Part shown: positions 23,722 through 31,663 of the stretch, piece by piece
Layout of the letters: each line of letters starts with the position of its first letter
Numbering within the stretch: the stretch's first letter is position 1
Source of the DNA: Streptomyces sp. T39
GTDB lineage: Bacteria > Actinomycetota > Actinomycetes > Streptomycetales > Streptomycetaceae
Assembly: GCF_008042045.1 (NCBI RefSeq)
Contig: NZ_RDBP01000012.1
Span: 28,498 to 69,005 of the forward strand
DNA length: 40,508 bases
Direction: 5' to 3'
Translations under genes and position numbers: made by a program
Notes under the pieces: generated by a model
What the model saw: only the letters and a program-made list of their open reading frames with translations
The model's database searches: none
Told to the model about the DNA's origin: nothing

Positions 23722-24228
23722 CTATTCGCAGGCGACGCCGTCACCGTCGCGATCCAGGTGCCTTCCGTAGCCGGCATCTCCCGTGCGGATCGGATCGGCG
23801 CCCGCGTCGCGCACCTCGGAGCAGTTCGCGTAGGAGGCCGCACCACCGGACCCACCGCTGCTGTCGTCGCCGTCCGCCGCCGGGGCCACCGTGACGCGGA
23901 TGGTCCTGGTCTTCGTCACCGTCGGCGCGGGTTCGGGCTCGGCCGTCACGGTCTGCGTGGCAGCCGGCGCCGGAGTGGCCGTGACCGTCGCGGTGGCGGT
24001 TGCGGCGGGCGCTGCCTGCGTGCTCGCCGCGGTGTCGCTCGTCGTCTCGCCGCCGGACCCGGCGACGACACCGATGAAGAAGAGCATCAGCGCGGCCGGG
24101 ATCAGGATCCGCTTGCGTGCCCACTTCGGGCGCACCGGCTCCGGAGTGGGCGGCACGTACGGGCCGAGGTGCCCAGGGGCGGGCGGCTGACCCCAAGGAG
24201 GCTGCTGAGAAGGCGGGTTGTGCGACAT
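23722..24228 (-). CDS. Membrane-anchored protein with C-terminal excalibur calcium-binding domain
   Basis: 168 residues. A Pro/Gln-rich cytoplasmic N-terminus (MSHNPPSQQPPWGQPP) precedes one helix (RILIPAALMLFFIGVVAGSGG). A Thr/Ala/Val spacer with TATATVTATP-type repeats leads to the C-terminal excalibur domain: SYANCSEVRDAGADPIRTGDAGYGRHLDRDGDGVACE, with the DRDGDGVACE calcium loop and two Cys. The domain is extracellular. ATG 24228 has GGGGGGA 5 bases upstream; the open frame continues to 24414 without coding character. An ACTGGCCAGT palindrome lies upstream at 24286-24295 within AT-rich DNA, probably in the promoter. Close spelling of this domain makes the family call secure; its role is unknown. 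Confidence 0.88.
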   Translation of the reverse strand: MSHNPPSQQPPWGQPPAPGHLGPYVPPTPEPVRPKWARKRILIPAALMLFFIGVVAGSGGETTSDTAASTQAAPAATATATVTATPAPAATQTVTAEPEPAPTVTKTRTIRVTVAPAADGDDSSGGSGGAASYANCSEVRDAGADPIRTGDAGYGRHLDRDGDGVACE

Positions 24229-24600
24229 GTATCCCCCCACGGGACGCTGAGAAGGAAGCCGACCGTAGCGGATACGCCATCGAATACTGGCCAGTTTCGT
24301 AAAATAGGAGGACCTCTCGAAGCATCCGCGAGAGCCGCTGCAGACATCGAGCGGTTCCAGCCAGCCAGAGGGTGACCCCCTGAACGGGGCCTGTCTCGTG
24401 CACCGGGGGGACATAACCGGCTGCCGAATGCTGCCGCCGGGCGTCTCCTCGGCTGCACTCAGGACAGGCCGGCGCGTCGGTCATACAGCCCACCCTGACG
24501 GAGCGACCTCCTCGTCGGAAAGCAGTGAGCAGCTGGCCGACATCTCGACCTTGATGCCGGGCATTCGAAGACCGATCGCGCTTGAGGAGCGCATGATGCC
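24229..24600. other. Intergenic stretch of the accessory region
   Basis: Contains the promoter of the excalibur gene (AT-rich block 24280-24310). A minus-strand frame from about 24484 begins with the Cys-containing MTDAPACPECSRGD but continues without recognisable protein character into the excalibur gene's leader. No gene is supported. Confidence 0.35.
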
Positions 24601-24819
24601 GTGACCGCTGCCCCAATCGCCTACACAGGGCTCGGCTTCATGCCGACATGGCTCGTCTTCGTGGTCGCCGTACTGGCTGCGATCGAGATCATCCTGGCCT
24701 ATCGACGGCAACGTTGACGGCAGGACCGAAAGGAGTGGGCCGCTGTCCACCGGCTGCTGAACGGCGGCCCGCCAATCCTGGTGACTGACCAGCCTGAGCC
24801 CGATCAGGTCGGTCGGTGA
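24601..24819 (+). pseudogene. Small membrane protein gene interrupted by an in-frame TGA
   Basis: GTG 24601 follows GAGGAG (24584-24589) at 11 bases. The frame gives 38 residues with one good helix (MPTWLVFVVAVLAAIEIILAY then RRQR) and stops at TGA 24715-24717. The same frame continues with protein-like sequence (RQDRKEWAAVHRLLNGG, then PPILVTDQPEPDQVGR) to a TGA at 24817-24819. A helix followed by a cytoplasmic tail reading through the TGA suggests a 72-residue ancestor with a nonsense change, or a short functional protein with a decayed remnant behind it. I know no homologue with certainty. Confidence 0.35.
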
Positions 24820-24886
24820 GCGCCGCGCCCACGGCCCAATCCCGGCCGGCGCTGGGCCCCCTGCCTCCCTACTGGTCGGGCACGGG

Positions 24887-25190
24887 TCAGTGGCGGTACC
24901 TGGCCTGGTCTCCCTCGACGTGGAGCAGCAAGTCTTCGATCACCGAATCATTGTCGGCCTGTACGAGTGTGATGCCGAGATCGTCCGCGGCTTGAAGCGC
25001 TTGGCCGGCCGCAGAGCCGTCGGGATCGTGACTTTCGACCGCTGTTGTCCAGGCTTCGAAGACCGGTCGAACGGCGTCCCATGCGGAAGTGGTAGCGAAG
25101 CCGCAGATGAACCACGGCTGATCGGCCCCTGCGGGAGTGAGTACTCCTAGGAGCTCGCCGCCTGCGTGAGCCGCACGGGGTGAGGGTCAC
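24887..25190 (-). pseudogene. Frameshifted gene for a small hypothetical protein
   Basis: A frame open from 25186 to the TGA at 24887 encodes protein-like sequence (GELLGVLTPAGADQPW, FICGFATTSAWDAVRP, TLVQADNDSVIEDLLLHVEG) but has no start codon. A GTG at 25190, right behind AGGAGGAGG, opens a different frame (VTLTPCGSRR). Joining the two by a one-base shift near 25160 restores a continuous protein of ~100 residues with a proper start. It therefore looks like a real gene with a recent frameshift or a sequence error. The body resembles streptomycete hypothetical proteins of about this length; function unknown. Confidence 0.5.
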
Positions 25191-25310
25191 TGCGCCTCCT
25201 CCTGAGTAATCCCGCAAGGTCGGCGGAGCAGTCTGGGCGGCAGCCGCCATGGGGTGAGAGCTCCGGGGCCGCAGGCTTTCCCGACTTGGGCAACCATTGG
25301 TCCTGGCTGA

Positions 25311-25409
25311 GGAACGAACAAGGCCCAGGTTCCCGGTTCAGTACAAGTGAACTGGGCCTTCGCCGTGCGTCCTGCTGGTGACTGGACGGGTTCGAACTGC
25401 CGACATCTG
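25311..25409 (-). repeat. Degenerate tRNA-Val 3' half plus terminator (att-like direct repeat)
   Basis: This block aligns over ~100 bases with 27703-27803, which holds the intact tRNA-Val 3' half and terminator. Shared parts include the hairpin AAGGCCCAGG/CCTGGGCCTT region, CTGGTG (CCA end), the T-arm TTCGAAC, and GCCGACATCTG. The tRNA 5' half is absent and the acceptor strand differs, so it is not a functional tRNA. Same orientation as the intact gene. Confidence 0.65.
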
Positions 25410-25521
25410 TCGTATGAGGTTGTTCTACAAAATGTCGCGCCACTCGGAGTTGCGGGCGGCGACGTCGGTTTGCGCCGCTCGGAGCTACCGCTGTCCACCT
25501 CGTTGATGTCGGGGCATGGTG

Positions 25522-25722
25522 TCAGAACGGGAGCATGTCCGGCTCCTCAGAAATCCGGCGCGCAAACTCGTCCACGACTTGGGGCGACACGTCTTGGGCG
25601 TCTTCGTCGTGCAGTGCTTCGACGAGGGCCTGCCGGACTGTTGCGTACGGCTGCAAGCGGTGCGAGATGCCCGTTCGACTGACGCCCGCTCGACCTTCGC
25701 CAGATGGGCTCTCACGAGACAT
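25522..25722 (-). CDS. Small hypothetical protein
   Basis: 66 residues, not recognised. The sequence is acidic and helical in its second half (TVRQALVEALHDEDAQDVS, then VVDEFARRISEEPDMLPF), with a coherent amphipathic pattern that the overlapping frames lack. ATG 25722 has no good ribosome site within 12 bases, which lowers confidence. It lies inside the tRNA-flanked remnant, in DNA with lower GC and weaker codon bias than the flanks. It could be a real cargo gene or the end of a longer lost gene. Confidence 0.45.
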   Translation of the reverse strand: MSRESPSGEGRAGVSRTGISHRLQPYATVRQALVEALHDEDAQDVSPQVVDEFARRISEEPDMLPF

Positions 25723-26060
25723 GAAAGCAAAATCTGTTGCGCTAATGGCGATTCAAGCGCTTTGCGGGAAAAGGGTTAACGCCACCCTGATCCACTGGGT
25801 CCCCGGAACACGGCTCCTGACCTGCGGTGCGGCAGGTCCGTAATGCGTACGAGGGCAAAGTTCGCAGCCTTGTAATCGATGTCCTACCAGCCCGGCAGGC
25901 TCACCTGGAGCACCAGTTTGGAAGACGTCGTATGTCGATGCCTGCTGAGCTGGAAGGGCGCTGACCTGCGGTTGGGCGGCTGAATCTCCGCGCTTCCCCG
26001 TGGTTCCCCGCTCGTCGCTGACCCGCCGGGCACGAGTCGGGCACGGCGAGGCCCCTGCAT

Positions 26061-26384
26061 TCACCGATAGGATTGGAGGCTTCCGACGCCGTATCGCGCA
26101 CCGCTGATCGGGTGCTCATCGGGCGCTGGATCACGCACGAACTGCGTGCAGTACTCGTTACAGGCCCCGATGGCTTCAAAGTTGCGGCGGGCCTGCCGCA
26201 AGCTGAGCTTGTGATTTGGACCACTGCGAATGTCGTCGGCGTCGTGGTCGTCTTGGCCATCGTCTTCCCAGTAGCAGACGCCACAGATCTCGGACCTGCC
26301 GCGCTCGCTGAGGGTGATGAAGCCGCAGCACGGACACCGGTAGGGCCCGCCTTCCGCAGCGCCCAGAACGTTCATGACGGTCAT
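26061..26384 (-). CDS. CPCC family cysteine-rich protein
   Basis: 107 residues. The hallmark is YRCPCCGFITLSERG followed by EICGVCYWEDDGQDDHD, a pair of CxxC knuckles (CPCC and CGVC) that form a rubredoxin-like metal site, then KLSLRQARRNFEAIGACNE, all as in the Cys-rich CPCC family (PF14206). Those proteins are small, cytosolic, often near toxin-immunity or mobile genes, and of unknown function. ATG 26384 is chosen because the frame upstream has no coding character; a second ATG at 26375 is possible, and neither has a strong ribosome site. The gene lies inside the tRNA-flanked remnant. Confidence 0.82.
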   Translation of the reverse strand: MTVMNVLGAAEGGPYRCPCCGFITLSERGRSEICGVCYWEDDGQDDHDADDIRSGPNHKLSLRQARRNFEAIGACNEYCTQFVRDPAPDEHPISGARYGVGSLQSYR

Positions 26385-26767
26385 GGCCACAGTGTGGACG
26401 CCAGCATGGGGAAAACGCGCGCAGATTCTGCTGAGGTCGGTGTAGCGGCTTTGGGCGGGAGCTGCTTTGGGGCGAGTGATCATGGCCCCGTAAGCTTCCG
26501 GCGCGTCGGGCAGTCTGTGGACCTGCCCGGTAAAGCACGACGTTGGGGCCATGATCTTAGAGGCTCGCCCTGAAGTGGCTGCCTAAAGCCGTGGAGCCGA
26601 CCGCCCCAGCCAGAGAGGGGTTCACCACCCATCAACCCAAGCTGTCAGGCGTGCGGACGGCGGCCGGGCTGGAGCGGGGGGAGACAGGAGCGGCGGCCCG
26701 GGCGACGGGCCGCACGCGCCGTGCCGTGCGCGGCGAGTGCCCTTGAACCCGTAGAGAAGGTTTTTAC
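26385..26767. other. Intergenic stretch inside the remnant
   Basis: No gene is supported. Near 26755-26765 the sequence GAAGGTTTTTACTC lies at the 3' end of the YdcF gene and may be part of its termination. A GC-rich patch at 26690-26740 could fold. Confidence 0.3.
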
Positions 26768-27436
26768 TCACTCCGCCTGAGTGACATCAGGGATGAGCCG
26801 ACTCGTGAACCCCTGGGCACACAAGCGCTCGTAGGCCTCCTGGACGTCCCGGGGAACGTCCTGGCTGATCATGAAGCCCTGGGCGGGGTAGAGCAGCAGG
26901 CGCTGAAGCGCTCCGACCAGCATGTCAACGACGAGCTGAGGGTCGCCGATTGAGTCGATGTAGGCCGCCAAGGCCATGGGCGCTGACGTGCTCACGAAGT
27001 CGACCTCCGGCCAGAGCTTGCGGGCCGTGGCGTAGGCGCGACGCTCCTCGTAGGGCTTGCTGACGAGCAGCACCGACGACACCGAGACCCCACGCTCCTC
27101 CAAGAGCGCACGCGAGAAGCGGATGTTTTCCCCGGTGTTCCGGGCCTGCGGCTCCACGAGGATGGCCTCGTCGGGGACGCCCAGCTCGATGGCGCGCTCA
27201 CGGTAGTGCTCGGCTTCACCGCGCGGCATCCGCTCCCGCGTAGTCCTGCTCGTGGCTCCGGTGAAAAGGACCAGGGGCGCCATGCCCCGCTGGTAGAGCT
27301 CTGCGGTCACCTCGGCCACGCCCAGGTCGTGACTGCCCAAGCCGATGGCGACGGAGCACGGGCGGGGCTCATGCCCCATGAGCTGGTGGCCCCACAGACG
27401 TTGGGCGTCCTCGATGACTGCGGCCGGCAGAGTCAC
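26768..27436 (-). CDS. YdcF/ElyC-like (DUF218) protein
   Basis: 222 residues from GTG 27436, with GAAGGAG 8 bases upstream, a strong site. The DUF218 fold is visible: VAIGLGSHDLGVAEVTAELYQRGMAPLVLFTGA near the start, then EAEHYRERAIELGVPDEAILVEPQARNTGENIRFSRALL, the family's conserved turn (ARNTxEN), and SSVLLVSKPYEERRAYATARKLWPEVDF. No signal peptide or membrane helix, so this is a cytosolic YdcF type, whose members may bind SAM or act in envelope-precursor metabolism in some bacteria. It is the largest intact gene in the tRNA-flanked remnant. Substrate unknown. Confidence 0.85.
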   Translation of the reverse strand: MTLPAAVIEDAQRLWGHQLMGHEPRPCSVAIGLGSHDLGVAEVTAELYQRGMAPLVLFTGATSRTTRERMPRGEAEHYRERAIELGVPDEAILVEPQARNTGENIRFSRALLEERGVSVSSVLLVSKPYEERRAYATARKLWPEVDFVSTSAPMALAAYIDSIGDPQLVVDMLVGALQRLLLYPAQGFMISQDVPRDVQEAYERLCAQGFTSRLIPDVTQAE

Positions 27437-27711
27437 GAGTCGAGCTCCTTCGGCTGGGCGGAGTCCGGGGCCTGGAAGCGGTGCTCCGGGCGCACTGGGG
27501 GCGGCGTGGACGCCAGTGGCGAACTCGGCCACGGTACCGCCGCGCGTTCGCGTGGTGCGGTGCAGCCCCTTGACGAGTTCCCTCGCAGGGATGGGCGCGC
27601 CGGGTCCCCACCAGTCGCCCGGTCGCGTCGCCTCCACGTGCTCGGGGCGGGAGCAGTCGGCACGTAACTGGCACGGCGCCCCTCCCCCGCCCTCACAGCC
27701 CGGGAACGGAC
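27437..27711. other. Leader of the YdcF gene; no separate gene recognised
   Basis: The YdcF frame stays open to 27637 with a basic stretch (ARELVKGLHRTTRTRGGTVAEF) that may be a scrap of a former gene, but the GTG at 27436 has the ribosome site. Confidence 0.35.
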
Positions 27712-27752
27712 AAGGCCCAGGCTCCCGGTTCGGTACCGGTGACCTGGGCCTT
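27712..27752 (-). terminator. tRNA-Val terminator
   Basis: The arms AAGGCCCAGG (27712-27721) and CCTGGGCCTT (27743-27752) lie downstream of the tRNA on the minus strand. The inner part (CCGGTTCGGTACCGG) can pair further. Confidence 0.75.
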
Positions 27753-27767
27753 TACCTATCTACCTAC

Positions 27768-27842
27768 TGGTGGGCGCGGACGGTTTCGAACCGCCGACAT
27801 CTGCTTTGTAAGAGCAGCGCTCTACCCCTGAGCTACGCACCC
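27768..27842 (-). tRNA. tRNA-Val (anticodon UAC)
   Basis: 75 bases including an encoded CCA. Read on the minus strand: acceptor GGGTGCG paired with CGCGCCC (one G-U), D arm AGCTCAGGGGTAGAGC, anticodon stem CTGCT/AGCAG with loop CTTACAA, giving anticodon UAC, T arm GGCGG-TTCGAAA-CCGTC, discriminator A, then CCA. All arms close, so it should be functional. A degenerate copy of its 3' half lies at 25311-25409. Confidence 0.95.
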
Positions 27843-28034
27843 GTGGATGAGGCCACAGCCTACATGGAGCACCGCGCGCAGCTCCAAACCGTTGTCGGGC
27901 CGCGGGCGCGGCAGGGGTGGCACGGGGGATAGCCCCACCACGGGGACGGTGGGCCGCCGCATCGATTCGGGCGGGTGGGGGCTCGTAGCGTCAGGAGGGT
28001 CAGCGGGCAGGGACCTTCAGGGGGAACGATCGTC

Positions 28035-28820
28035 ATGCAGTACATGTCGGGTGCACGTCGTCGGGTCGGGCGGGTCGGGATGGCCGTGGGTGGGGTCGCG
28101 CTGGTGGCCGCGGCGGTGAGCGGGTGCGGGAGCAGCGGGGTCGAGGACGCTCCGGTGGAGAGCAAGGCGTTCCCGTTCAGCGGCAAGACGCTCACCATCG
28201 CGTCCGACAACAGCGCGCTGGAGATCGTCGCGGCGGACGTGTCCGACGTGGAGGTCACCCGGCAGGTGGACGGGTGGGTGGTGTTCGGGAGCGGGCCCGA
28301 GAAGTCGTGGGGGATGAAGGACGGGAAGCTCACGCTCGAGGTGGACTGCGACGGCCTCGCGAGCAACTGCGAGGGCCGGCACACGGTCAAGGTGCCCCGG
28401 GGTGTCGCGGTGACCGTCGAGGACGGGAACGGGGGCGTGAGCGCGAGCGGGTTCACCACCGCGCTGACCATCGACTCGGACAACGGCACGGTGGAGGTCC
28501 GGGACTCCAGCGGGCCGCTCGATCTCTGGACCGACAACGGCTCGGTGGTCACCGAGCGTGTCACGTCGACGGCCGTGAAGGCGGAGTCCGACAACGGCGC
28601 GGTCCGGCTGCGGCTCGACGCCGTGCCCGCACGGGTGGAGGCCTTCAGCGACAACGGCGAGGTCGAGATCGCCCTGCCGGGGGCGGGGGCCCCGTACGCC
28701 GTGACCGCGAAGAGCGACAACGGGGATGTCGACGTGTCCGTGCCGAGGGACGAGAACAGCGACCGTGTGGTGAGCGCACGCAGCGACAACGGCAAAGTGG
28801 TGGTGCGCACCGCGAACTAA
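28035..28820 (+). CDS. DUF4097 beta-strand-repeat lipoprotein
   Basis: 261 residues. The basic start (SGARRRVGRVG) and hydrophobic stretch end at AAVSGCGSS, a lipobox, so the mature protein begins at the Cys and is lipid-anchored outside. The body is a run of short beta repeats, each opening with the tripeptide DNS or DNG (ASDNSALEIV, DSDNGTVEVR, WTDNGSVVT, ESDNGAVRLR, FSDNGEVEIA, KSDNGDVDVS, RSDNGKVVVR), seven copies at 18-24 residue spacing, which matches the DUF4097 putative adhesin solenoid. ATG 28035 is preceded by AGGGGG about 11 bases upstream; ATG 28044 is an alternative. Function unknown. It lies just beyond the tRNA. Confidence 0.87.
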   Translation: MQYMSGARRRVGRVGMAVGGVALVAAAVSGCGSSGVEDAPVESKAFPFSGKTLTIASDNSALEIVAADVSDVEVTRQVDGWVVFGSGPEKSWGMKDGKLTLEVDCDGLASNCEGRHTVKVPRGVAVTVEDGNGGVSASGFTTALTIDSDNGTVEVRDSSGPLDLWTDNGSVVTERVTSTAVKAESDNGAVRLRLDAVPARVEAFSDNGEVEIALPGAGAPYAVTAKSDNGDVDVSVPRDENSDRVVSARSDNGKVVVRTAN

Positions 28821-28902
28821 CGGACCCGTGTGTTCGTCCTTCTGGTGGGAGTATTGACCCGGAACGGGCATCGTCAGGGCGGACACGGCACGGGAGAGGG
28901 AT

Positions 28903-30270
28903 GTGACGGCGAGACTCGCGCGGCCGCACCGCAAGCCAGGGGCGCGCGCCGTCCGTGACGTCCTGGGACTGGTGCTGCTGCCCGTGCCGCTGCTCGCCGT
29001 GGTGATGTCCGGCGCGTTCGCCGGGGGCGGCACGCGGCGGTGGTTCGGCGGCGGGCGCGGGGAGAGCCAGCGGGCCGACGCGCAGGCCGCGAAGGACGCG
29101 GCGGCGGACGCCTTCTACGAGCTGGACACCGCTCAGCGCGATCTGCGCATCTCCATCGAGACGATCGGCGCGGTGGACAGCACGCCGGCGGCCCGGCGGG
29201 CGGTGGACGACTTCGCGGCGCTGGGGCGCCGGATCGACGAGGTGAGCCACGCCTACATCACGGCCGTCGACGCGCACGATCTCGACCGCGACGACCTGGA
29301 GGCGTCGGCCGCCGCCCAGGCGCGGACCCGGCTGAACGGGGCGAAGGACGAGCTCGTCCGGGTCAAGGGCGAGCTGGACCGGTTCGCGCAGGGGCTGGGG
29401 CCGCTGCTCGACAAGGCGGAGACGCAGCTCGCCCGGCTGGCGCCCGCCGTGGAGCGGGCGCGACAGGCGCTCCTTGACGCGAGCACTGCTCTCGATGCGG
29501 TGCGGGGCTCCGGACTGAGAGCGGATGATCTCGCCGCCCGGCTCGCCGCGCTCGGCCCGGAGCTGACCAAGCTCAACGAGGGGGCCGGGCGCCATGGCGT
29601 CCCCGAGACGCTCCAGCGTGCCGACCGGGTGCTGCGCGATGCCGAGGCGGTGCGGACCGAGGCGGACCGCCTGCCCGAGCGCGCCGCCGAGATCGACAAG
29701 CGTCTGGTGTCGCTGCGCACCCGTGCGCAGGCGCTGACCACCCGGGCCGAACAGGTCGATCCCGTGCTCAGCGAGCTGCGCCGGCGTTTCACGGCGCCGT
29801 GCTGGCAGGATCTCCAGCCCGTTCCGGAGCAGGCCGCGCTCGGCGTGCGCAGGGCGGAGGAGAAGCTGAAGGAGGCCGTCAGGGCCCGCGAGGAGCAGCG
29901 CTGGCCGGACGCCACGGCGCTGCTCTCCACGGTCCGCGCCCTGCTGAACGGCACTGACGAGGCCGTCTCGGCGGCGGGTGACCGTCTCCAGCGGCTCAAC
30001 GCGGTGGCGAAGGACCCCCAGCAGGAGATCGAGCGGACCAGGTTCGCGATCCGCGACGCCCAGCGGCTGGCGATGGCCGGCCGGCACACCCCGGATCCAC
30101 GGCACGCCCGTCCGCTGGACGATGCGGTCGGGCGGCTGGAGCGGGCGGTGGAGGGGCTGGAGGGCCGTCACCCCGACTACTGGCACTTCCTGCTGGAGAT
30201 GGAGGCGGTCCGGCGGACGGCGGCCCATGTCGTCGAGCAGATCCGCGAGGAGCGCGGCGCCGGCCACTGA
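28903..30270 (+). CDS. Membrane-anchored coiled-coil hypothetical protein
   Basis: 455 residues from GTG 28903. A short basic N-terminus and one hydrophobic helix (VLGLVLLPVPLLAVVMSGAFAGG) are followed by ~400 residues of almost pure helix with heptad-like patterns (LNGAKDELVRVKGELDRFAQGLGPLLDKAETQLARL, RADRVLRDAEAVRTEADRL, RVLQ-type turns), and a single Cys near GCWQ in FTAPCWQDL. It resembles streptomycete coiled-coil membrane proteins without assigned function. GAGAGGG lies a few bases upstream of the start. It is 82 bases after the DUF4097 gene on the same strand, and the two may be cotranscribed; a shared envelope role is inference. Confidence 0.78.
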   Translation: MTARLARPHRKPGARAVRDVLGLVLLPVPLLAVVMSGAFAGGGTRRWFGGGRGESQRADAQAAKDAAADAFYELDTAQRDLRISIETIGAVDSTPAARRAVDDFAALGRRIDEVSHAYITAVDAHDLDRDDLEASAAAQARTRLNGAKDELVRVKGELDRFAQGLGPLLDKAETQLARLAPAVERARQALLDASTALDAVRGSGLRADDLAARLAALGPELTKLNEGAGRHGVPETLQRADRVLRDAEAVRTEADRLPERAAEIDKRLVSLRTRAQALTTRAEQVDPVLSELRRRFTAPCWQDLQPVPEQAALGVRRAEEKLKEAVRAREEQRWPDATALLSTVRALLNGTDEAVSAAGDRLQRLNAVAKDPQQEIERTRFAIRDAQRLAMAGRHTPDPRHARPLDDAVGRLERAVEGLEGRHPDYWHFLLEMEAVRRTAAHVVEQIREERGAGH

Positions 30271-30470
30271 GCGGGGCGGGCAATGCGCCGATGCGCCTGC
30301 ATTGCCCGGGCCCCGGCGCCCTGGGCCTGTGTCTGTGCCTGTGCCGGGCGCTCGGCGGGGCCCGGCACGTCTGGCGTTGTCACCGCGGCGCGGGCGGGCG
30401 GATGCTGGAAGGAGCAGGGTACGGACCCGCGCACAGCCGGCCCGCCGGCCGGTACGTAAGGAGGCCGACG

Positions 30471-31250
30471 ATGGCCGGACACGTACGGCACCGCCCGCAC
30501 ACCCCCCGACGCCGCCTCGACGCCGACCGTGAGCACGACGACGGCCGTGAGCACGACGACGGACACGGCGACGGAACGGGCCCGGCCCGTTCCCAGGCCC
30601 AGGACCCGCCTCGCGCCCCGGCACCGGCTCCCTCCCGGGGCAGGCGCCCGTCGCGGGAGCGGAGGCAGCGCATCAGGCTGGACGAGCATCTGCCCGTCGA
30701 CCACCGGCTGAGCCGGGTCTACCGCGTCGGCGCCGGGCTGATGGGGCTGGTGCTGGTCGTCTTCGGCATCCTCGGTCTCGTCGACCGGATCGGGCTCTTC
30801 GACACCCAGGGCGACACCGTCGCCGGTCTCAGCACCAACGGCGCGCTGAGCATCCTGTCCATCTGTGTGGGCCTGCTGCTCTTCGTCGGCATGGTGATCG
30901 GCGGCAACTTCGCCTCGACCGTGAACATGACGCTCGGGGTCCTCTTCATCGCCAGCGGGTTCGTGAACCTCGCGCTGCTGGACCGCAGCTTCAACCCGCT
31001 CGCGTTCCGCATGCAGAACGTGCTGTTCAGCTTCGTCGTGGGGCTGATGCTGATGTGCTTCGGCATGTACGGGAGGGTCAGCGCCACCCTGCCGCACGAC
31101 AACCCGTACTGGATGGCCCGCCATCCCGAGGAGGCCGCGCGCGAGCAGCGCGCCCGGCGCCACCGTGAGGCACTCGCGGCGCACAAGGCGGCGGAGGAGG
31201 CCGCAGCGGCCGAGGCGGTGAAGGCGGCCGGCCGGCACGCGCGGCGGTGA
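30471..31250 (+). CDS. DUF4383 domain membrane protein
   Basis: 259 residues. The first ~75 are Arg/His/Pro/Asp-rich, with a DNA tandem repeat coding REHDDG twice. The DUF4383 domain follows: VDHRLSRVYRVGAGLMGLVLVVFGILGLVDRIGLFDTQG, then GALSILSICVGLLLFVGMVIGG, STVNMTLGVLFIASGFVNLALLD and MQNVLFSFVVGLMLMCFGMYGR, four membrane helices, ending in an Ala/Lys/Glu-rich helical tail. ATG 30471 has AAGGAGG upstream and begins the coding character, although the frame is open earlier. Function unknown; typical of actinobacteria. Its extended charged N- and C-terminal tails are longer than the core of the family. Confidence 0.88.
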   Translation: MAGHVRHRPHTPRRRLDADREHDDGREHDDGHGDGTGPARSQAQDPPRAPAPAPSRGRRPSRERRQRIRLDEHLPVDHRLSRVYRVGAGLMGLVLVVFGILGLVDRIGLFDTQGDTVAGLSTNGALSILSICVGLLLFVGMVIGGNFASTVNMTLGVLFIASGFVNLALLDRSFNPLAFRMQNVLFSFVVGLMLMCFGMYGRVSATLPHDNPYWMARHPEEAAREQRARRHREALAAHKAAEEAAAAEAVKAAGRHARR

Positions 31251-31357
31251 CCCCCAGGGGCGCGAGCAGGGGCGCCGTCGGGCGGGGGCGGGACGCCGGG
31301 GAAATCCGGTCCGTCCGGGCCGTCCGGACCCGGCCGGGGTGCCGGTAGCCTGACCGC

Positions 31358-31579
31358 ATGCCTCGTTACGAGTTCCGCTGCCGCACGTGCGGCGACACCT
31401 TCGAAGTGAGCCGGCCGATGGCCGAGTCGTCCGCCCCTGCGGACTGCCCCGCCGGACACGACGACACCGTGAAGCTGCTCTCCGCCGTGGCGGTGGGCGG
31501 CGCCGCGTCCGCGGGGTCCGGCGCGGCGCCCGCCCCGTCGGGCGGTGGCGGCTGCTGCGGGGGCGGCTGCTGCGGCTGA
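31358..31579 (+). CDS. FmdB-family zinc-ribbon protein
   Basis: 73 residues. The signature MPRYEFRCRTCGDTFEVSRPM with CRTC, and the second metal pair normally CP.C, here in ADCPAGHDD, match the FmdB/CxxC-CxxC-SSSS regulatory zinc ribbon. The spacing of the second pair (C then H) suggests a Cys3His site. After it comes a Gly/Ser/Ala linker and a Cys-rich end (GGGGCCGGGCCG), common in streptomycete members. FmdB proteins are small putative regulators; target unknown. A 107-base gap separates it from the DUF4383 gene. Confidence 0.85.
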   Translation: MPRYEFRCRTCGDTFEVSRPMAESSAPADCPAGHDDTVKLLSAVAVGGAASAGSGAAPAPSGGGGCCGGGCCG

Positions 31580-31625
31580 CCCGGGCCCCGGGACCACGGC
31601 CGGCGCGGGGACCCCGGCGCCCGGT

Positions 31626-31663
31626 CCTGGAACCCCAGGTGGCGCGGGACCGCCGGGACCCGG
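31626..31663 (-). repeat. Diverged copy of the response-regulator 3' end (partner at 31820-31857)
   Basis: 38 bases with 5 mismatches to 31820-31857, in the same orientation, around CCCCAGGTGGCGC. On the minus strand it reads RVPAVPRHLG against RVLAVLRHLGS at the regulator's C-terminus. The surrounding 31.58-31.82 kb is filled with GGACCC-type repeats and carries no gene. Confidence 0.55.

Noticed and set aside
24890..25150. + strand open frame of 86 codons
   Set aside because: The opposite strand carries the coherent (frameshifted) protein, and this frame lacks a ribosome site.
25380..25460. A second functional tRNA gene
   Set aside because: The T arm and CCA are present but no 5' half pairs with the acceptor, and one T-stem pair is broken; listed as a degenerate fragment.
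27437..27637. N-terminal extension of the YdcF protein to 27637
   Set aside because: GTG 27436 has a strong ribosome site and begins the DUF218 fold; the extension is basic and low in coding character.
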